From the NCBI GenBank assembly GCA_958450365.1, contig CAUEEP010000759.1, positions 692,001 through 756,000 on the forward strand: a DNA stretch of 64,000 nucleotides. The letters are read 5' to 3'. The notes below the pieces were generated by a model. It did not search any database, had not been told where the DNA came from, and saw only the letters and a program-made list of their open reading frames with translations. Origin of the DNA: Mesorhabditis belari (Eukaryota; Nematoda; Chromadorea; Rhabditida; Rhabditidae). Positions 63,001-64,000 of the stretch are shown here, one piece after another (the first letter of the stretch is position 1; each line of letters opens with the position of its first letter). A program made the translations under genes and the position numbers.

Positions 63001-63958
63001 GCACTTAAAAAGCAGCAGCAATTTATACCATTTTATCGATTAAAAATCGCATCAAAGCCGAAATTTCAGATCGACTTGCGAGATTCGGTGTCTTCCAATG
63101 CATCGACCGACGAATATTCTGTCAAAGGTGGGTTTTAGAATCATAATTGAACAAAAAAAAACTAACAGATTGGACAATGCGTTGCATTAAACTTATATTA
63201 TTTTCACGATTAAAAAGATATTGAGTCTAGATTGTTTCAAATGAAGACATTCAAGGCAAATAGCAAATAGCAAATAGATAAATAGACAAATAGACAAATA
63301 GGCTTGTTTTAGAATAGCAAATAGCAGTTTTAGCTTTTTTTGATTTCTAAAGATAAAGCTTTTAATAACATATAAACTTTGAGCAAAGATTTATTATAAA
63401 AAAAATGGAAACAATTTTTCTTTTAGGTTCCCGAACGCTGTGCCCGTGACAGAGATGCTGGTTTTAGCGGTGGATACAATGTGAAATGGTTGGTGATGAT
63501 GAAAAGTGATAAGAAGATAAAAAGATAAGGAGATAAGAAGATAAGAAGATAAGAAGATAAAAAGATAAAAAGATAAAAAGATATTTAGATTCTAGATAAA
63601 GAGCTAAATAGGACTTAAAAGTATTTGCTGATTTTCCAAAATCTTACTTATTAATTTATTAACTTTTGACCTTTAATGTTCAAATTTGAAACATTCAAAT
63701 TTTGAAGGTTAAACGTCAAACGAAATGAACGTTACTATCAAGCTGTTACCATTAAACAAAAAACTAGTTAACCTTTATTTTTCCTCAAACAATTTGCATA
63801 ATCTTTTAGACTCAAAGTTTACCTTCTTTTTCAGGTATTTCAACTTGAACAATCTCCGATGTGAGCAATTTATCTACCATGGAAAAGGCGGAAATGAGAA
63901 TCGATTTGAGACGTTGAATGACTGCGAAAATGCTTGCTATGGTGGGAAATTAAGATAA
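36061..63958 (+). CDS. mlt-11: MLT-11-like secreted multi-Kunitz protease inhibitor, 36 exons
   Basis: Large secreted extracellular-matrix inhibitor. Nematode MLT-11 proteins act in moulting and cuticle formation (family knowledge). Thirty-six exons, from 36061-36121 (signal peptide [20 protein letters not shown]) to 63835-63958, join in phase to about 1613 residues. Nine Kunitz domains: 36791-40400, 42842-43118, 43866-44590, 49732-51157, 52545-53840, 54089-55290, 58007-58340, 61641-63100, 63427-63945. A thyroglobulin type-1 domain ([24 protein letters not shown]) spans 42319-42800. A WAP/lustrin-like Cys segment ([12 protein letters not shown]) is at 43627-43750. Antistasin-like pieces are at 55436-55944 and 56781. 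Thr- and Pro-rich linkers lie at 41941-42079, 45416-47408 and 56937-57393. Exon 30 (58925-60529) is a 535-residue acidic low-complexity region. P1 positions are P, V, D, R, N, A, S, K and none, so only domains four and eight look trypsin-directed. Two introns need GC donors. Confidence 0.85.
36240..36405. repeat. 16-bp minisatellite (AATTAATAGAATCCTT), mlt-11 intron 1
   Basis: About nine copies of TTAATTAATAGAATCC with variants (TTCTT, CCCTT). Confidence 0.9.
36555..36720. repeat. 14-bp minisatellite (CTTATAGAGTTAAG), mlt-11 intron 1
   Basis: About eleven copies of CTTATAGAGTTAAG with one G-for-A variant. It lies 70 bp from the acceptor at 36791. Confidence 0.93.
37251..37453. mobile_element. 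TA-flanked MITE, CAGTCGGCAAAAAAAGTC ends
   Basis: Near-perfect inverted arms of about 85 bp (CAGTCGGCAAAAAAAGTC..., then GTTTACTATGGTATAGACGA), with TA at 37249-37250 and 37454-37455. Tc1/mariner-type target. Single copy here, in intron 2 of the mlt-11-like gene. Confidence 0.87.
37780..37935. repeat. Tandem AGTATTTTAGAATAGAAACT repeat
   Basis: About nine degenerate copies of TATTTTAGAATAGAAACTAT just left of the large palindrome arm. Confidence 0.85.
37985..38820. repeat. Large palindrome, two arms of about 330 bp
   Basis: The left arm (about 37985-38310) is mirrored by the right arm (about 38455-38820). For example CGCGAAAGTCAACGATTACC at 38150 pairs with GGCAATCGTTGACTTTCGCG at 38590, and AGCAGAATATTGTCGGGAAT pairs with ATTCCCCAACAATATTCTGC. 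The loop is about 145 bp. Both ends hold an (A/G)GGCTAAAAA-type run. No coding content; it sits in intron 3 of the mlt-11-like gene. Confidence 0.88.
39235..39395. repeat. TAGCCATTAGCCAGCCATTA minisatellite
   Basis: About fourteen copies of a roughly 11-bp unit (AGCCATTAACT / AGCCATTAGTT). Confidence 0.9.
39461..39752. mobile_element. Degenerate relative of TA-flanked family E/D
   Basis: Begins CCGTAAATACAATAAAAGTT after TA and ends with TATTAGAGTATTTATAATAG. The middle shares GTCGCGTAGTC and a GTGTCAAA...ATAGC motif with the family E copy at 25962-26227. The arms no longer pair well. Confidence 0.6.
40030..40250. repeat. 23-bp minisatellite (CTAGTCTAGTTCTCAGCTCTAGC type)
   Basis: About nine very similar copies containing TAGTTCTCAGCTCTAGCC, with a CTGACC variant, just upstream of exon 4 (40321). 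Confidence 0.95.
40792..41009. mobile_element. TA-flanked MITE, family D copy 1
   Basis: Left end TCGTATTTTCTCTAATAGTA then GTGCACCC; right end is the complement ending GAGAAAATACGG. TA on both sides. Further copies at 50226-50443 and (3' part) 50600-50729, with a fragment near 5857-5880 in a legumain intron. Confidence 0.88.
41352..41727. mobile_element. hAT-like fold-back MITE, family A copy 3
   Basis: Ends GGGGGTGGGACAAATGCGAC and the diverged complement (GCATTTGTCCCGCCCCCC). The flanks CAATAATT and CAATGCTA match at only five of eight positions, so this copy is older or its target duplication has decayed. Confidence 0.83.
42480..42715. repeat. Two adjacent minisatellites after the thyroglobulin exon
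   Basis: First, about seven copies of an 11-bp unit CTGTCTGTCAG (42485-42570). Second, about ten copies of a 9-bp unit CTTCTAGTC (42625-42715). Confidence 0.9.
43215..43545. repeat. 15-bp minisatellite (AAAACAGCGCCATTC)
   Basis: About 24 copies of CATTCAAAACAGCGC, alternating irregularly with a 12-bp version CGCCAAAACAGC. Several frames are open on both strands because the period is a multiple of three. It is intronic between Kunitz domain two and exon 9. Confidence 0.95.
43995..44210. repeat. 10-bp minisatellite (CAAAGCTTGT)
   Basis: About 20 copies of TCAAAGCTTG with CTC and TTC variants, following the GC donor of exon 10. Confidence 0.93.
44940..45370. repeat. About 65-bp tandem repeat with GATCGATC cores
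   Basis: Six to seven copies containing CTCCTTAAAGAGGGTACAGC, then TATGGTTAATG and a GATC-rich block (AATCGATCGATCTGG). Longest unit of any tandem array in the window except the 194-bp duplication. Confidence 0.92.
45780..46022. repeat. Inverted repeat with about 62-bp arms
   Basis: The left arm (AAAGCCTTTTTGAACTTCAG, then ATGAGTCAA) is mirrored at 45960-46022 (TTGACTCATCTAAAGTTC, then AAAAAGGCTTTT). It abuts the composite element starting at 46026. Confidence 0.82.
46026..47168. mobile_element. Nested palindromic composite element
   Basis: Outer ends GTCGTAGCCGATTATGAATG and its complement at 47148-47168. A third copy of that end lies at about 46857. Inside, 46050-46700 is a second palindrome with arms of about 170 bp (GGTTCTTTTCCAATATCGGG, GGGGCAAAATTTGC); 46860-47165 is another palindrome (CATCAAGTATTTAGTATCAT). 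This is read as one fold-back element inserted into another. It sits in the mlt-11-like intron between exons 12 and 13. Confidence 0.82.
47600..47820. repeat. 10-bp minisatellite (GTAAACATCA / GTAAGCATCA)
   Basis: About 21 copies, nearly all in strict 10-bp register. Confidence 0.95.
48195..48459. mobile_element. hAT-like fold-back MITE, family B copy 3
   Basis: Ends GGAGTAGGCTAATTTCCG and GCCTACCCC. Flanks CAAATTTG (48187-48194) and CACATTTG (48460-48467) match at seven of eight positions. Internal blocks are shared with the copies at 28202 and 35538. Confidence 0.87.
48540..48895. repeat. 14-bp minisatellite (GGATTCAGTTAACC)
   Basis: About 24 near-identical copies. Broken only near 48710 and 48840, where shortened units occur (GTCCGGTTACC, GGCAGTTAACC). 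High identity suggests a recent expansion. Confidence 0.96.
49160..49530. repeat. GTTTGTTTGAA minisatellite
   Basis: Degenerate 11-12 bp units (GTTTGTTTGAA, GCTTGTTTGTAA, CGTTTGTTTGAA). Confidence 0.88.
50050..50855. repeat. About 115-bp direct repeat flanking two family D MITE copies
   Basis: The sequence from TAATAGTATACTTAAATTTT to TCTAGCTTTTTATTT at about 50055-50165 recurs at about 50740-50850. Between the copies lie the family D element (50226-50443) and a partial copy (50600-50729). Confidence 0.85.
50226..50443. mobile_element. TA-flanked MITE, family D copy 2
   Basis: Ends CCGTATTTTCTCTAATAGTA and the complement. Same interior as 40792-41009 (CCCACTAGATCTCATCGTCA). TA flanks. A 3' fragment of a third copy ends at 50729. 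Confidence 0.88.
51445..51635. repeat. Palindrome with about 75-bp arms
   Basis: AACCTTTTTAATTAACTTCT, then GAATATAGTTTTCAG, is mirrored by CTGAAAACTATATTCAG, then AAATTAATTTAAAAGG. It directly precedes the mariner-like element. Confidence 0.82.
51641..52152. mobile_element. Mariner-like non-autonomous element
   Basis: Inverted ends TAATAGGTTGATGCATAA, similar to the TTAGGTTGxTGCA ends of mariner elements. The 512-bp interior has no intact transposase; a fragment [15 protein letters not shown] is open, but I could not match it to a transposase. Confidence 0.78.
53170..53730. repeat. Fold-back element with about 200-bp interrupted arms
   Basis: The outer pair GGTTGGCGAATTGAAAACTG, then CGGG, is mirrored by CCCGCAGTTTTCAATTC, then ACCAACC. 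The inner pair CTTCTTCAAAAGAAACCCAT is mirrored by ATGGGTTTCTTTTGAAGAAA. It lies in the intron that splits Kunitz domain five. Confidence 0.83.
54440..54985. repeat. About 43-bp tandem repeat (CTAGTGCTTAACAACTAGTG core)
   Basis: About twelve copies of a unit made of TTTCTAGTGCTTTCTAGTGC plus TTAACAACTAGTGTCTTC. A shorter 10-bp TTTCTAGTGC sub-repeat is visible, so it is a higher-order array. Confidence 0.94.
56236..56622. mobile_element. hAT-like fold-back MITE, family A copy 4
   Basis: Ends GGGGGTGGGACAAATGCGAC and the complement. Exact 8-bp flanks TATTATAT (56228-56235, 56623-56630) inside an ATT-rich simple repeat that spans the insertion on both sides. Confidence 0.88.
57725..57850. repeat. 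TAGTTTGTAGTT minisatellite
   Basis: About ten 12-bp copies of AGTTTATAGTTT or AGTTTGTAGTTT. Confidence 0.9.
58925..60529 (+). CDS. mlt-11: Exon 30 of the mlt-11-like gene: long low-complexity acidic exon
   Basis: One 1605-bp exon between Kunitz domains seven and eight, entered in phase 1 after GCAG and left at a GTGAGT donor. It starts [16 protein letters not shown], has a Thr-rich patch ([20 protein letters not shown]), then about 250 residues of Glu/Lys/Ser/Val quasi-repeats around ELKPxLKSEExE, then Pro-rich [18 protein letters not shown]. It has no cysteine, so it is a disordered, probably glycosylated or ion-binding spacer. It is the longest exon in the window; most others are 50-150 bp. 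Confidence 0.88.
60735..61580. repeat. Repeated inverted unit in the mlt-11 intron after exon 31
   Basis: A unit starting GCCAATCTAACTTTAAGCTC and containing CTTGGTGTTGGGCTGTTCAA occurs at about 60740-60915 (with its mirrored half), 61182-61352 (mirrored) and 61376-61480 (half). A second block (GTCCGATTTTCAGCTTTAGA) is duplicated at 60938 and 61487. Read as three insertions or tandem duplication of one MITE. Confidence 0.85.
62137..62791. mobile_element. Fold-back element with expanded 30-bp array in one arm
   Basis: Ends TATGTTGTGT and ACACAACATA with subterminal TTTAGATTGAACTTATCGCG mirrored at 62755-62775. The right arm carries eight copies of a 30-bp unit (GACGTCCGATATAGACTGTA, then ATCTAAATCG) where the left arm has only two or three. 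The array is open on both strands for 82 codons because 30 is a multiple of three. It sits in the intron that splits Kunitz domain eight. Confidence 0.87.
63510..63590. repeat. AGATAAGAAGATAAAA simple repeat
   Basis: Tandem GATAAGAAGATAAAAA units directly after the donor of exon 35. Confidence 0.85.
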
Positions 63959-64000
63959 GATTAAGATAAGATTAAGATAAGATTAGGATAAGATTAAGAT
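63950..64000. repeat. 12-bp minisatellite at window end (GATTAAGATAA)
   Basis: Tandem ATTAAGATAAG copies begin inside the last codons of the mlt-11-like gene and supply its TAA stop (63956-63958). The array continues beyond the window. Confidence 0.9.

Noticed and set aside
63950..64000. Possible telomere-like repeat at the window end
   Set aside because: The unit (ATTAAGATAAG) does not match the nematode telomere TTAGGC and begins inside a gene's last exon.

Overview
The window is nuclear DNA of a small-genome invertebrate, almost certainly a rhabditid-type nematode. Evidence: AT-rich sequence; many short (about 40-60 bp) GT-AG introns with TTTTCAG/TTTTAG acceptors, mixed with large repeat-filled introns; an acceptor-like TTTTCAG directly before start codons, as expected for spliced-leader trans-splicing; a tight two-gene operon; and a moulting-type Kunitz protein. 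All gene models were built by hand from reading frame, splice sites and remembered family features. No database search was run.

Layout, left to right: (1) 1079-6380 (+), a complete 16-exon legumain (asparaginyl endopeptidase). (2) 7378-7703 (-), weak unassigned exons. (3) 8067-10406 (+), an unrecognised gene with a hydrophobic N-terminus. (4) 11017-11960 (+), a broken legumain 3' copy split by a hAT-like fold-back element. (5) 12092-18970 (-), a compact operon: condensin II subunit CAP-G2 upstream, Mediator subunit MED21 downstream. (6) 19044-21130, an inverted repeat, a tandem duplication and a fold-back element. (7) 21409-23749 (+), a small secreted or type II membrane protein, and 24010-26666 (+), a 12-exon unrecognised nuclear-looking protein. 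(8) 26667-36060, about 9.4 kb without a recognisable protein gene, holding minisatellites, miniature inverted-repeat elements (MITEs) and tRNA-like sequences. (9) 36061-63958 (+), one very large gene: 36 frame-consistent exons, about 1613 residues, with nine Kunitz domains, one thyroglobulin type-1 domain, antistasin-like cysteine-rich segments and mucin-like linkers, matching MLT-11-type moulting inhibitors.

The striking theme is repeat architecture. The operon introns are tiny and clean. The large introns of legumain and especially the mlt-11-like gene each carry their own private minisatellite, plus members of several MITE families. Two MITE families show 8-bp target duplications (hAT-like). 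Several others are flanked by TA. The most interesting items are the related GGGGT-ended MITE families, the TA-flanked TACCGTA families, the nested palindromes, the 56-copy 9-bp array that stays open as (Ala-Gln-Leu)n, and the coordinated loss of one disulfide in the last Kunitz domain. No convincing wholly new protein system was found.
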